From Stenotrophomonas tumulicola (lineage in GTDB: Bacteria; Pseudomonadota; Gammaproteobacteria; Xanthomonadales; Xanthomonadaceae): a stretch of DNA of 64,000 nucleotides. Shown piece after piece: positions 46,228 through 55,784 of this stretch; within the stretch, counting starts at the first letter, position 1, and each line of letters opens with the position of its first letter. The stretch spans positions 496,001 through 560,000 of the forward strand of contig NZ_JACGXS010000001.1 of assembly GCF_014117215.1 (NCBI RefSeq). The letters are read 5' to 3'. The translations under genes were made by a program, and so were the position numbers. The notes below the pieces were generated by a model. It made no database searches. It was not told the origin of the DNA and saw nothing but the letters and a program-made list of their open reading frames with translations.

Positions 46228-47028
46228 ATGTCCCGTCTTTCCCTTCCCGTGGCAGCGGCAGCAGCCGTCGTCCTTGCTGTTTCCGCTGCCTGCGCAGGTG
46301 CCAGCGAGGACCCTGCAGTGAATCCGCTGCTGTCCAGGCCGGTCGCCGAAGTAAAGGCCGATGAGGTCAGGTTCATGCAGCAGCGCCTGGCGGATTTCGC
46401 GCAGCTGCAACGTTACCGCGGCGAGAACGCGGCGTTGCCTGCCGCCGTTGCCGGACAGCCGCGCGTGGTGTTCTTCGGTGATTCCATCACCGAAGGATGG
46501 GGGGCCACCGGCAGCGACACGTTCTTCCCCGGCAAGGGCTACCTCAACCGTGGAATTTCCGGGCAGACCACCGCCCAGATGCTGCTGCGCTTCCGCCAGG
46601 ACGTGGTTGCGCTGGAGCCGACCGTGGTGGTGGTACTGGCCGGGACCAACGACATCGCCGGCAATACCGGACCGGCCACGCAGCGGATGATCGAGGACAA
46701 CCTGCACTCCATGGTGGAGCTGGCGCAGGCCCATGGCATCAAGGTCGTGCTTTCTTCGGTGCTGCCGGTCAGCGACTACCCATGGCAGCCGGGTGTGCAT
46801 CCTGCAGGCAAGATACGTGCGTTGAATGCCGCATTGAAGGGCTATGCGGCACGGCAGGCTTTGGTGTACCTGGATTACCACGCGCCGTTGTCCAATGCGG
46901 ATGGTGGGCTGGACAAGGCATTGGCCGAGGACGGTGTGCACCCGACCGCTGCCGGCTACGCACGCATGGCGCCACTGGCCCAGGCAGCCATCGATGCGGC
47001 GTTGACCGCGCCTGCGACGCGCCGTTGA
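46228..47028 (+). CDS. SGNH/GDSL hydrolase, secreted
   Basis: A 266-residue esterase/lipase of the SGNH fold. A signal peptide is present (~1-25, AVSAACAGASE; a lipobox is not ideal). Block I is FFGDSITEGWG with the catalytic Ser, block II includes RGISGQTTAQML with Gly, block III is LAGTNDIAGNTG with Asn, and block V is DGVHPTAAGY with the Asp and His. It starts at an ATG with TTGGAGGAG upstream, 36 bases after GH92. Such enzymes often remove acetyl groups from glycans, which would suit the neighbour. Confidence 0.9.
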   Translation: MSRLSLPVAAAAAVVLAVSAACAGASEDPAVNPLLSRPVAEVKADEVRFMQQRLADFAQLQRYRGENAALPAAVAGQPRVVFFGDSITEGWGATGSDTFFPGKGYLNRGISGQTTAQMLLRFRQDVVALEPTVVVVLAGTNDIAGNTGPATQRMIEDNLHSMVELAQAHGIKVVLSSVLPVSDYPWQPGVHPAGKIRALNAALKGYAARQALVYLDYHAPLSNADGGLDKALAEDGVHPTAAGYARMAPLAQAAIDAALTAPATRR

Positions 47029-47069
47029 AGCCATTCGGTGAACGGTACACCCCTGCGAGGCCTTGCAGA

Positions 47070-47576
47070 ATGACCATCGAAATCCGCGAAGAACGTCCCG
47101 GCGACGTCAGCGCAATTGCCGCACTCACCGAAGCGGCGTTCCGTGATGCGCCGCATACCAGCCATACAGAGCAGTTCATCGTCGATGCGCTGCGCGATGC
47201 CGGCAAGCTGGCCCATTCGCTGGTTGCCGTCGACGACGGACAGGTCATCGGCCATGTCGCGTTGTCGCCGGTCACGTTGTCCAGCGGCGAAAGCGGCTGG
47301 CAGGGACTGGGGCCGATCTCGGTGCAGCCGGATCGGCAAGCGCAGGGTGTCGGTTCGCGGTTGATGCGGGCCGCGCTGCAGCGCCTGCGCGAATCCGGCG
47401 CGGCCGGCTGCGTGCTGCTCGGCGACCCGGCGTATTACACCCGTTTCGGCTTTGCCGCCTACCCGCAACTGGTGCTGCCCGGCGTACCTGCCGGGTATTT
47501 CATGGCGTTGTCTTTCGGTGGCGGCGTGCCGCACGCCGATGTTGCTTACGACGCAGCGTTTGAAGCAGGGCAGTGA
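47070..47576 (+). CDS. GNAT family N-acetyltransferase
   Basis: A 168-residue acetyltransferase of the common YhbS-like type. The acetyl-CoA motif is PISVQPDRQAQGVGSRLMRAAL (~81-102), followed by the family's CVLLGDPAYYTRFGFAA and the C-terminal YFMALSFGGG. Substrate unknown. Its TGA overlaps the GTG start of the next gene. Confidence 0.88.
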   Translation: MTIEIREERPGDVSAIAALTEAAFRDAPHTSHTEQFIVDALRDAGKLAHSLVAVDDGQVIGHVALSPVTLSSGESGWQGLGPISVQPDRQAQGVGSRLMRAALQRLRESGAAGCVLLGDPAYYTRFGFAAYPQLVLPGVPAGYFMALSFGGGVPHADVAYDAAFEAGQ

Positions 47577-47917
47577 GCACGCTTACCACGCCGGATGGAC
47601 GTTACATCATCGTGCGCGGCCGGCTGTGGCGTGCCGCCAATCCCAACCTGGATGCAGCCACGCATGCCTTGCTGGTCAGGCAGCTGATGGACGCGCGGCG
47701 TGCGGTGAAGGCGGCCAACGGCGCGAAGGATGCCGGGCAGCTTGCTGCTGCCCGTGCCGCCGTGGATGTGGCGAAGACCGCGCTGGGCGAACGCGGTCCA
47801 GCCTGGTGGAGTGATGGCGCCAAGGACTTCAACCGGTACCTGGCCAGGAACAGCCCCTATGCGGAGTGGTTCGCCACGCTGCAGGCGGGGCCGGATCCTT
47901 CCGAAGACGGAACCTGA
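47573..47917 (+). CDS. Small conserved protein of unknown function
   Basis: A 114-residue soluble protein I recognise only as a conserved hypothetical type seen in proteobacteria. The N-terminus has YIIVRGRLWRAANPNL, then a helical ALLVRQLMDARRAVKAANG segment and a C-terminal WWSDGAKDFNRYLARNSPYAEWF. No enzyme motif is visible. The GTG start overlaps the stop of the GNAT gene in a GTGA, so the two are probably co-translated. Confidence 0.75.
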   Translation: MSTLTTPDGRYIIVRGRLWRAANPNLDAATHALLVRQLMDARRAVKAANGAKDAGQLAAARAAVDVAKTALGERGPAWWSDGAKDFNRYLARNSPYAEWFATLQAGPDPSEDGT

Positions 47918-47926
47918 CCCCGGTTG

Positions 47927-50038
47927 TCAGAAGCGCAACCGTGCGCCCGCATACACGCCGAACCCTTCGCCGGGCGTGGAGCGCGCCACGTCGTTCCCAC
48001 CGTCGTCGTAGCCTGGCGTCACCGTCGCGGCATAGTGGCGGTCGCCGAGGTTGCGCAGTTCCAGCCATCCCTGCCAGCGGCCACTGGGCGCATCGAAGCC
48101 CAGCCGGCTGCCGAATATCACATGGCTGTCGGCGCTGAAGCTGTTGGCATAATCCACGAACATCTTCGAGGCATATTCGGTGTTCAACGCCGCATAGAAG
48201 CCTGAGCCGTGGTCGTAGCGCAGCTCGGCCTGGTAGAAGTGCTTCGGCAGGCCCGGCAGGCGGTTGTCGCCGAAGCGCTCGTCGTGGCGGTAGCGGAAGT
48301 CGCTGAAGGTATACGCCTGGCGCAACGACACCCGGCTGCTGCCGCCCTGCCACAGCGTGCTGTCCAGTCCGGCTTCCACGCCGCGATGGACGGTGGGGCT
48401 GGCGTTGTTCTCGGCAATGAACAGGTTCGGGACCGGCATGACTTCCACGCTCAACAGCTCGTGGTTGACGTGGGCGTAATAGCCGGTCAGTTCCCAGCGT
48501 CCGATGCGGGCTTCACCGCGTGCGCCCAGTTCCAGTGTCGTCGCGGTCTGGTTGTCCAGTTCGACCGGCGCGCGCTGGCGGCCGGTGGATGGGCCGTAGC
48601 CAGCACCGAAGTACTGGTTGGAGCCCCAGATCATCGACCATGGATGCGCCGGTTCCACCGAACGGCTGAGGTTGCCGAACCATTGCGTCTGCGGCGAGGC
48701 CTGCCAGGTAAAGCCCAGCCGCGGTGCGTAGTCCCAGTCGCGCTGGTTCAAGCGCTGGTCGGTCCGTGGCCATGTCACCTGCACGTCGCTGCGGGTCTGC
48801 ACCACGGCGAAACCGGTCTGTACGTGCAGTGCGTCGGTGAGCGAGAGCTCGTTGCCGACGTGCAGCGTGCTGATGGTGCCCAGATGCGAGAAGTCGCGGG
48901 TATGGGTGCCGGCGGCGTAGCCGTTGCTGGCAAAGCGCAGGGTTTCGCGCACATCCGCATCCAGGCCGTGGGCGATACGCAGGCCGATCGTGGTCACGCT
49001 GTCATGGCCGAACAACGCATGCCGGCGGCGGTAGTCCAGCGTGGCGTTCAGATCGGCATAGTCCAGCTTCTGCCGGTACAGGCTCTCGTTCAAGTCCATC
49101 GGGTACTTGTGGTAAACCAGCCCGGCCTGCAACGAGGAATCCTCGTCCAGCTGCAGCGTGGTCATGTTGCCGATCCAGATGCTGCCCGGCTGTGGCCGCT
49201 TCGCATCGATGGCCAGGTTGGCCGGGTTGGCCGCGCGCGGATCATTGCGGACCTGGTCGCGGGTCAGGCGCCCGGGCGTTTCGTGGTTTGTCTCGCGGTA
49301 GCGCAGGAAGAAGCGCGTCTGCAGGTCCGGGGTGATCTGCCAGCCGATGTTGGCCATCGCACCCTTGCCGTCGCCGGAGGCGTGCTTCTGGTAACCGTCG
49401 AACTCGGTGTCGGTGTAGGCGAAGTAGTAATCCAGCGTGTCCTGTACGCCGCCATAACCGATGCTGCGCTTCTGGTAACCATGGCTGCCGGCTTCGTAGT
49501 GCAGTTCCATGCCCGGTGCGTCGCGGCCGTTGCGGCTGACGTAGTTGATCGCTCCGCCCAGCGCCAGCGCACCGCGCTCGAAGCCATTGGCGCCGCGCAG
49601 TACTTCAACGCGCGACAGCCACAGCGGCTCCAGCAGTTCGTAGGGCGTGCCGCCGGCACCGGTGAGCGGCAGGCCATCCAGCGATACCGAGATCCCCGAT
49701 GCGTGGGCACCGGGCCCGCGATTGATGCCCGAACCGCGGATGGACACCTTGGTGCCTTCGTTGCCGGGCGACTGTGCACTGATGCCGGGCTGGTAGGCCA
49801 GTACGTCGGCGGTACTGCCAACGCGTCCCTGCGACACCGCGGCCAGGTCGATCACGTTGCCCGCGCCGGGAACGCGGGACAGCGCCTTGCGCGCGGCGTC
49901 GGTGGAATCGGCGGCGGTGACATCGACGCGGTCCAGGGTGGTGGGCTGGGCAGCGGTGTCGGCCAAGGCGGGCAGGGCGGTGAGCGCGGTCAGTACGGCG
50001 ACGGTGAGCGCGCAGGTGCGGGGAACAGCAGATGTCAT
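47927..50038 (-). CDS. TonB-dependent receptor (siderophore type)
   Basis: A 703-residue outer-membrane receptor with a signal peptide (~1-24, LPALADTAAQ), a TonB-box-like TLDRVDVTA, a plug domain (VSIRGSGINRGPGAHASGI and RVEVLRGANGFERGALALGGAINYVS), and a beta-barrel ending FGVYAGARLRF. Length and plug fit metal-chelate receptors (ferric siderophores or similar). No sigma/anti-sigma regulator or siderophore gene is next to it. It is oriented against the GNAT pair with nine bases between stops, and upstream there is a REP cluster. Confidence 0.87.
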   Translation of the reverse strand: MTSAVPRTCALTVAVLTALTALPALADTAAQPTTLDRVDVTAADSTDAARKALSRVPGAGNVIDLAAVSQGRVGSTADVLAYQPGISAQSPGNEGTKVSIRGSGINRGPGAHASGISVSLDGLPLTGAGGTPYELLEPLWLSRVEVLRGANGFERGALALGGAINYVSRNGRDAPGMELHYEAGSHGYQKRSIGYGGVQDTLDYYFAYTDTEFDGYQKHASGDGKGAMANIGWQITPDLQTRFFLRYRETNHETPGRLTRDQVRNDPRAANPANLAIDAKRPQPGSIWIGNMTTLQLDEDSSLQAGLVYHKYPMDLNESLYRQKLDYADLNATLDYRRRHALFGHDSVTTIGLRIAHGLDADVRETLRFASNGYAAGTHTRDFSHLGTISTLHVGNELSLTDALHVQTGFAVVQTRSDVQVTWPRTDQRLNQRDWDYAPRLGFTWQASPQTQWFGNLSRSVEPAHPWSMIWGSNQYFGAGYGPSTGRQRAPVELDNQTATTLELGARGEARIGRWELTGYYAHVNHELLSVEVMPVPNLFIAENNASPTVHRGVEAGLDSTLWQGGSSRVSLRQAYTFSDFRYRHDERFGDNRLPGLPKHFYQAELRYDHGSGFYAALNTEYASKMFVDYANSFSADSHVIFGSRLGFDAPSGRWQGWLELRNLGDRHYAATVTPGYDDGGNDVARSTPGEGFGVYAGARLRF

Positions 50039-50151
50039 AAGCAGGGAAACCAGCAGCGGAGTGGAATCGCGGGCTGGGCTGGAAGCCTGTAAACCGCGAT
50101 GAGGCGGCAAAAGTTAACAGGACGGCCGGATTCTGTCGAGCCCCTTGTCCC

Positions 50152-50422
50152 GTAGCGCCGAGCCGTGCTCGGCGGGCGGCGCGCCAAAGGCCGCCGAGCA
50201 TGGCTCGGCGCTACAAAAAGGTGCATGGGTAGTGACGGGCCATGCCCGTCACCGGCGCGCAGCGTCGCGCAGGGAAAGCGACCCACCAAGGTAGTGACGG
50301 GCCATGCCCGTCATCGGCGCGCAGCGCCGCGCAGGGAAAGCGACCGACCATGGTAGTGACGAGCCATGCCCGTCACCGGCGCGCAGCGCCGCGGAAAACC
50401 GCCGAGCATGGCTCGGCGCTAC
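50152..50422. repeat. REP cluster between TonB receptor and hutU
   Basis: Six REPs in 270 bases: GTAG CGCCGAGC-class at 50152-50175, its inverted copy ending CTAC at 50214, three forward GTAG TGACGGGC-class copies at 50229, 50291 and 50353 (period 62, each followed by a CGCGCAGCG palindrome), and an inverted CGCCGAGC-class copy ending 50422, next to the hutU stop. Two REP families are interleaved. This accounts for nearly all of the 385-base gap; no gene is seen in it. Confidence 0.92.
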
Positions 50423-50424
50423 GG

Positions 50425-52095
50425 TCAGCTGCCCAGGATGCCGGGCAGGTCCAGGCCTTTTTCCTTCGCGCAGTCCAGCGCGATCTCGTAGCCGGCGTCG
50501 GCATGCCGCATCACGCCGGTGGCGGGGTCGTTCCACAACACGCGACCAATCCGCTTGGCGGCCGCTTCGGTGCCATCGCAGACGATCACCATGCCGGCGT
50601 GCTGCGAAAAGCCCATGCCTACGCCGCCGCCGTGGTGCAGCGACACCCAGGTCGCGCCGCTGGCCGTGTTCAACAAGGCGTTCAACAGCGGCCAGTCGGA
50701 CACGGCATCGGAACCATCGGCCATCGCTTCGGTCTCGCGGTTGGGCGATGCCACGCTGCCGCTGTCCAGGTGGTCGCGCCCGATCACCACCGGCGCCTTC
50801 AGTTCACCGTTGGCGACCATCTCGTTGAAGGCCAGTCCCAGGCGATCGCGATCGCCCAGGCCAACCCAGCAGATGCGGGCCGGCAGGCCCTGGAACTTGA
50901 TCTTCTCGGCGGCCATGTCCAGCCAGCGGTGCAGGTGCGGGTTGTCCGGGATCAGTTCCTTGACCTTGGCATCGGTCTTGGCGATGTCTTCCGGGTCGCC
51001 GCTCAGCGCCGCCCAGCGGAACGGGCCGATGCCACGGCAGAACAGCGGGCGGATGTAGGCCGGCACGAAGCCCGGGAAATCGAACGCGTCCTCGACACCT
51101 TCTTCCAGCGCCATCTGCCGCAGGTTGTTGCCGTAGTCCACGGTCGGCACGCCCAGTGAGTGGAAGCCGAGCATGGCGCGGATGTGGTTGGCCATCGACG
51201 CACGCGCGGCCTTCTCCACTTCCTTGGGCGCCGACACGCGCTTTTCGTCCCATTCTTCCACCGTCCAGTCCTGCGGCAGGTAGCCGTTGACCGGGTCGTG
51301 TGCGGAGGTCTGGTCGGTCAGCAGGTCCGGCTTCACGCCGCGGATCAGCAGTTCGTCCAGCACGTCGGCGACATTGCCGAGCAGGCCGACCGACCGCGGC
51401 TTCTTCGCCGTGCAGGATTCCTCGATCAAGCGCAGCGCTTCATCCAGGTTGTCGGTCCAGGTGTCCAGGTAGCCGGTACGCAGGCGCATCTCGATGCTGC
51501 TCCTGCGGCATTCCACCGCCAGGCACGACGCGCCGGCCATCACCGCGGCCAGCGGCTGCGCGCCGCCCATGCCGCCCAGCCCACCGGTGAACAGCCACTT
51601 CCCGGCCAGGCTGCCGTTGTAGTGCTGGCGGCCCATTTCCACGAACGTCTCATACGTGCCCTGCACGATGCCCTGCGCGCCGATATAGATCCAGCTGCCG
51701 GCGGTCATCTGGCCATACATGGCCAGGCCCTTCTTATCCAGCTCGTTGAAGTGGTCCCAGTTGGCCCAGCGCGGCACCAGGTTGGAGTTGGCGATCAGCA
51801 CGCGCGGCGCATCGGCATGGGTGCGGAACACGCCCACCGGTTTGCCGGACTGCACCAGCAGGGTCTGGTCGTCGTCCAGGCGCTTCAGTGTCTCCACGAT
51901 GGCATCGAAGCTCTCCCAGTCGCGCGCGGCACGTCCGATGCCGCCGTACACCACCAGTTCCTGTGGGCGCTCGGCCACGTCCGGGTGCAGGTTGTTCATC
52001 AGCATGCGCAGCGGCGCTTCGGTCAGCCAGCTTTTTGCATTCAGCGTGGTGCCGGTGGGCGCGATGATGGTGCGGGACGGGTCGTTGCGGGTCAT
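50425..52095 (-). CDS. hutU: Urocanate hydratase HutU
   Basis: HutU hydrates urocanate to imidazolonepropionate using tightly bound NAD+, the second step of histidine breakdown. The 556-residue product is full length, with family stretches [21 protein letters not shown], the NAD-binding [13 protein letters not shown] (residues ~170-182), [17 protein letters not shown] and the active-site [15 protein letters not shown]. It is the last gene of the leftward arm: its ATG overlaps the hutG stop in an ATGA. A REP cluster follows. Confidence 0.97.
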   Translation of the reverse strand: MTRNDPSRTIIAPTGTTLNAKSWLTEAPLRMLMNNLHPDVAERPQELVVYGGIGRAARDWESFDAIVETLKRLDDDQTLLVQSGKPVGVFRTHADAPRVLIANSNLVPRWANWDHFNELDKKGLAMYGQMTAGSWIYIGAQGIVQGTYETFVEMGRQHYNGSLAGKWLFTGGLGGMGGAQPLAAVMAGASCLAVECRRSSIEMRLRTGYLDTWTDNLDEALRLIEESCTAKKPRSVGLLGNVADVLDELLIRGVKPDLLTDQTSAHDPVNGYLPQDWTVEEWDEKRVSAPKEVEKAARASMANHIRAMLGFHSLGVPTVDYGNNLRQMALEEGVEDAFDFPGFVPAYIRPLFCRGIGPFRWAALSGDPEDIAKTDAKVKELIPDNPHLHRWLDMAAEKIKFQGLPARICWVGLGDRDRLGLAFNEMVANGELKAPVVIGRDHLDSGSVASPNRETEAMADGSDAVSDWPLLNALLNTASGATWVSLHHGGGVGMGFSQHAGMVIVCDGTEAAAKRIGRVLWNDPATGVMRHADAGYEIALDCAKEKGLDLPGILGS

Positions 52096-52946
52096 GCGGC
52101 GCTCCGGTTCGAGGCGAATTCAAGGCAGGCGTTGAGCACCTGCGCCAAGGTGCGGCGCAGCGGTGCGGCGTGGTCATCATCCAGCGGGGTGGGCCAGCTG
52201 TGCACATCCACCTGGTCGGGCGCGGGTTCGTGCATGTAGCCGCGGCAGGCCAGTTCCATCTGCAGGCTGTGCACGCCAGCGGGAACATCGCTGTAGTGGC
52301 GCGTGATCCAGCCGCCCTTGAAGCGGCCATTGCGCACGTGGCTCATGCCGCTCAGCCGGCACAGGTTTTCCACCACGTCGGCCAGGGTGTTGTCGCACGA
52401 TGTGTCCACCGCGCCGGATGGACCGGCAGTACCGAGGTTGAACTGTGGCAACTGCCCGTCGAACAGGTGCGGGATCTGCGAGCGGATCGAATGCGCGTCG
52501 TAGACCACTACGGTGCCATGCCGTTCGCGAAGACGCTGGATCTGCGCCGCCAACGCCATGTGGTAAGGATCGAAATACCGGGCACGGCGACGCTCGATTT
52601 CCGCTGCATCCGGCGCCATGCCGTCGCGGTACAGCGGCTGGTTGTCGAAGCTGGTCAGTGGGCACAGGCCGGTGGTGTTCTGCCCGGGATACAGTGAAAC
52701 GCCGCTGGGATCGCGATTGACATCGATCACCGAACGCGAGATCGCCGTCCGCACGGTGGTGGCGCCCAGGCCGCGCGCGAATGCGTACAGCTCATGCACC
52801 CACCAGTCCGCGTCACGCCGCGCCAGCCAGGGCGACACGAACTGATCGGCAAGGTCTTCGGGAAGGTCCGTGCCGGTGTGCGGGAAGCTGATCACCAGTG
52901 GTGCTTCGCCTTCGTGTATCTCCAGCCATCCAGGATGCAGGTTCAT
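52092..52946 (-). CDS. hutG: N-formylglutamate deformylase HutG
   Basis: HutG hydrolyses N-formyl-L-glutamate to glutamate and formate, the last step of the five-step histidine pathway. The 284-residue product has [17 protein letters not shown] at the start, [15 protein letters not shown] with family residues, [18 protein letters not shown] with the metal-binding His/Asp, and [13 protein letters not shown]. This is the deformylase type (N-formylglutamate amidohydrolase), not the arginase-like formiminoglutamase, and fits with hutF present. Four-base overlaps with hutH and hutU link it into one translation unit. Confidence 0.95.
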   Translation of the reverse strand: MNLHPGWLEIHEGEAPLVISFPHTGTDLPEDLADQFVSPWLARRDADWWVHELYAFARGLGATTVRTAISRSVIDVNRDPSGVSLYPGQNTTGLCPLTSFDNQPLYRDGMAPDAAEIERRRARYFDPYHMALAAQIQRLRERHGTVVVYDAHSIRSQIPHLFDGQLPQFNLGTAGPSGAVDTSCDNTLADVVENLCRLSGMSHVRNGRFKGGWITRHYSDVPAGVHSLQMELACRGYMHEPAPDQVDVHSWPTPLDDDHAAPLRRTLAQVLNACLEFASNRSAA

Positions 52947-54496
52947 GCGCGGGGCTCCACGTCGGGCAGCACGTCGGCCAGTCCGGCGGCCAATGCGCCG
53001 CTGCGTACCAGGTCGGTCGCCGCCACCATGTCCGGGTGGAAGTAGCGGTCATCCTGCAGCGTCGGCACCTGCGCGCGCAGCAGTCCGCGCACCGTCTCCA
53101 GTACCTCGCTGGAGCGCAGCGGCGCGTGGAAATCGCAGCCCTGGGCAGCAGCCAGCAGTTCGATGCCGACCACGTTGGCAGCGTTCTCGGCCATCTGCAG
53201 CAGGCGGCGTGCGCCGTGCGCCGCCATCGACACGTGGTCTTCCTGGTTGGCCGAGGTGGGAATCGAATCCACGCTGGCCGGGTAGGCGCGCTGCTTGTTT
53301 TCCGAAACCAATGCGGCGGCAGTGACCTGCGGGATCATGAAGCCGGAATTGAGGCCGGGCCGCGGGGTCAGGAACGCAGGCAGGCCGGACAGTGCCGGGT
53401 CTACCAGCATCGCGGTGCGGCGTTCGCTGATCGACCCGATCTCGCAGATCGCCATGGCCAGCATGTCGGCGGCGAAAGCGACCGGTTCGGCATGGAAATT
53501 GCCGCCGCTGAGCGCTTCACCGGTATCGGTGAACACCAGCGGATTGTCGGACACGCCGTTGGCCTCGATTTCCAGCGTGGTCGCGGCCTGGCGGATGATG
53601 TCCAGCGCTGCGCCCATTACCTGTGGCTGGCAACGCAGGCAGTACGGATCCTGCACGCGCACATCATTGTCGCGGTGCGATTCGCGGATCGCTGATCCCT
53701 GCATCAGCGTGCGCAGCGCGGCCGCGGTGGCGATCTGCCCGTGTTGGCCACGGACGGCATGGATGCGTGGATCGAACGGCGTATCCGAGCCTTTGGCCGC
53801 TTCCACTGACAGCGCGCCGGTGACCAGTGCGGCCTGGAACACGATCTCGATCTCGAACAGGCCGGCCAAGGCGTAGGCGGTGGAGAACTGGGTGCCATTG
53901 AGCAGCGCTAGTCCTTCCTTGGCGCCCAGCTGCAAGGGCTGCAGCCCGGCCTGGGCCAGCGCGTCGGCCGCTGCCAGGCGCACGCCGCCCACGAATGCTT
54001 CGCCGACGCCGATCATCACGCTGGCCAGGTGCGAGAGCGGGGCCAGGTCGCCGGAAGCGCCCACCGAACCCTGCGCCGGCACCACCGGCACCACGTCCTG
54101 TTGCAGCATCGCTTCCAGCAGCTGCACGGTCTCCACGCGTACTCCGGATGCGCCCTGCGCCAGGCTGGCCAGCTTCAGCGCCATCATCAGGCGCACCACC
54201 GGTGCCGGCATCGGTTCGCCCACGCCGGCGGCATGCGACAGCACGATGTTCCGCTGCAGCGTGGCCAGGTCTTCGCGCTCGATACGCACGCTGGCCAGCT
54301 TGCCGAAGCCGGTGTTGATGCCGTACACCGGCGCACCCTTGGCGACGATGGCATCCACCGTCGCGGCGCTGGCCCGGATGGCGGGCAGCGCGGCGGCATC
54401 CAGTACGACGCGCGCGCCGCGGTACAGCTGTCGCCACTGCGCCAGCGCAACGTGGCCGGGGCGAAGAACCAGGGTATTGCTTACGTCATGTTGCAT
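52943..54496 (-). CDS. hutH: Histidine ammonia-lyase HutH
   Basis: HutH removes ammonia from histidine to give urocanate, the first step of the pathway. The 517-residue product has the MIO prosthetic group tripeptide Ala-Ser-Gly in [14 protein letters not shown] (~143-145), formed autocatalytically, and family stretches [27 protein letters not shown] and [15 protein letters not shown]. The ATG at 54496 has TGGAGCG upstream; an ATG five codons earlier (54511) is less well placed. It overlaps hutG by four bases. Confidence 0.97.
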   Translation of the reverse strand: MQHDVSNTLVLRPGHVALAQWRQLYRGARVVLDAAALPAIRASAATVDAIVAKGAPVYGINTGFGKLASVRIEREDLATLQRNIVLSHAAGVGEPMPAPVVRLMMALKLASLAQGASGVRVETVQLLEAMLQQDVVPVVPAQGSVGASGDLAPLSHLASVMIGVGEAFVGGVRLAAADALAQAGLQPLQLGAKEGLALLNGTQFSTAYALAGLFEIEIVFQAALVTGALSVEAAKGSDTPFDPRIHAVRGQHGQIATAAALRTLMQGSAIRESHRDNDVRVQDPYCLRCQPQVMGAALDIIRQAATTLEIEANGVSDNPLVFTDTGEALSGGNFHAEPVAFAADMLAMAICEIGSISERRTAMLVDPALSGLPAFLTPRPGLNSGFMIPQVTAAALVSENKQRAYPASVDSIPTSANQEDHVSMAAHGARRLLQMAENAANVVGIELLAAAQGCDFHAPLRSSEVLETVRGLLRAQVPTLQDDRYFHPDMVAATDLVRSGALAAGLADVLPDVEPRA

Positions 54497-54510
54497 TGAA
54501 GCGCGCTCCA

Positions 54511-55716
54511 TCAGATGGGGTCGGGCTGCCCGCGCACCACGCGCGCGTACAGCGGATTGAAGCCGATGCGATAGACCAGGTCGGCCGGGGCGTCGATGTC
54601 CCAGATCGCCAGGTCACAGTCCATGCCCACCCCCAGTTGGCCGATGCGGTCACCACGTCCCAGCGCCCGCGCTGCATTGCGGGTAAAGCCGGCGATGCAT
54701 TCGTCCACGGTCAGGCGGAACAGGGTGGCGCCCATGTTCATCGCCAGCAGCGGGCTGGTGAGCGGAGAGGTGCCGGGGTTGCAGTCGGTGGCCAGCGCCA
54801 GCGGCACGCCGGCCGCACGCAGCGCCGCGATCGGCGGCAGGGTGGTATCGCGGGTGAAATAGAACGCACCGGGCAGCAGCACGGCGACCGTGCCGGCAGC
54901 GGCCATCGCCGCAATGCCGGCATCGTCGAGATGTTCGATGTGGTCGGCCGACAGCGCGCCGTGCCGTGCAGCCAGTTCGGCGCCGTGCTGGTTGCTCAGC
55001 TGTTCGGCATGGATCTTCACCGCCAGCCCGTGCGCGCGGGCCGCCTCGAACACCTGCGTGGCCTGCGCGGTGTTGAAGGCGATGTTCTCGCAGAAGATAT
55101 CGACCGCTTCGGCCAGCCCTTCGGCGGCGATGGCCGGAATCATCGACTGGCAGACTTCATCGATGTACTCCTGCGCCTGCCGCCCCGGTGGCACGGCATG
55201 TGCGCCGAGGAAGGTCGGCACCACCTGCACGTCGCACTCCTGGCCCAGCTGGCGCGCCACCTGCAGCTGCTTGCGCTCGTCTTCCAGGGTCAGGCCGTAG
55301 CCGGACTTTATTTCAAGGGTGGTGACGCCTTCGCGGCGCATCGCCAGCAGGCGCGGGCGGCTTTCATGCGCCAGTCGTTCGTGGCTGGCAGCGCGGGTAG
55401 CGCTCACGGTGGCGACGATGCCGCCGCCGGCGCGGGCGATGTCGGCGTAGCTCACGCCCTGCAGGCGTTGCTCGAACTCATTGGCGCGGTTGCCGGCATA
55501 CACCAGGTGCGTGTGGCAGTCGACCAGGCCCGGCGATATCCAGCGGCCGGCGCCGTCGATGCGGGTGGCTGGCTGCAGGTGCGCGGCACTGCCGGCGGTG
55601 CCGACATGTACGATACGACCGTCACGGCTGGCCAGCTCGGCATCGCGCAGGATGCCCAGGCCTTCGCCCTGCAGGGTCATCAGGTGTACGTTGGTCCAGA
55701 GGATGTCGCATTGCAT
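54511..55716 (-). CDS. hutI: Imidazolonepropionase HutI
   Basis: HutI opens the imidazolone ring to give N-formimidoyl-L-glutamate. The 401-residue metal-dependent amidohydrolase has the HxH motif in [17 protein letters not shown], the later His in KIHAEQLSN, another in [12 protein letters not shown] and the Asp in [14 protein letters not shown]. It is the first gene of the leftward arm, starting 68 bases from hutF on the other strand, with a HutC-type site between. Confidence 0.95.
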   Translation of the reverse strand: MQCDILWTNVHLMTLQGEGLGILRDAELASRDGRIVHVGTAGSAAHLQPATRIDGAGRWISPGLVDCHTHLVYAGNRANEFEQRLQGVSYADIARAGGGIVATVSATRAASHERLAHESRPRLLAMRREGVTTLEIKSGYGLTLEDERKQLQVARQLGQECDVQVVPTFLGAHAVPPGRQAQEYIDEVCQSMIPAIAAEGLAEAVDIFCENIAFNTAQATQVFEAARAHGLAVKIHAEQLSNQHGAELAARHGALSADHIEHLDDAGIAAMAAAGTVAVLLPGAFYFTRDTTLPPIAALRAAGVPLALATDCNPGTSPLTSPLLAMNMGATLFRLTVDECIAGFTRNAARALGRGDRIGQLGVGMDCDLAIWDIDAPADLVYRIGFNPLYARVVRGQPDPI

Positions 55717-55743
55717 GGGCGTCGGCTACACGGCGTGGCTTAT

Positions 55744-55756
55744 ATGTCTATACAAT
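55744..55756. promoter_or_regulatory. HutC-type operator between hutI and hutF
   Basis: ATGTCTATACAAT (TTGTATAGACAT on the other strand) matches the TTGTATAGACAA-type site typical of HutC repressors. It overlaps -10-like TACAAT for hutF (55751-55756) and TATAAG-like sequence for hutI, so one bound repressor would silence both arms. Confidence 0.75.
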
Positions 55757-55784
55757 ATAGGCGTCCTTTTCAGGTTGTCCAGCC

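Noticed and set aside
45043..47034. Open frame antisense to GH92 and the SGNH hydrolase
   Set aside because: It spans two well-defined genes and has no motif.
52092..52946. HutG as an arginase-type formiminoglutamase
   Set aside because: The sequence fits N-formylglutamate amidohydrolase and hutF is present.
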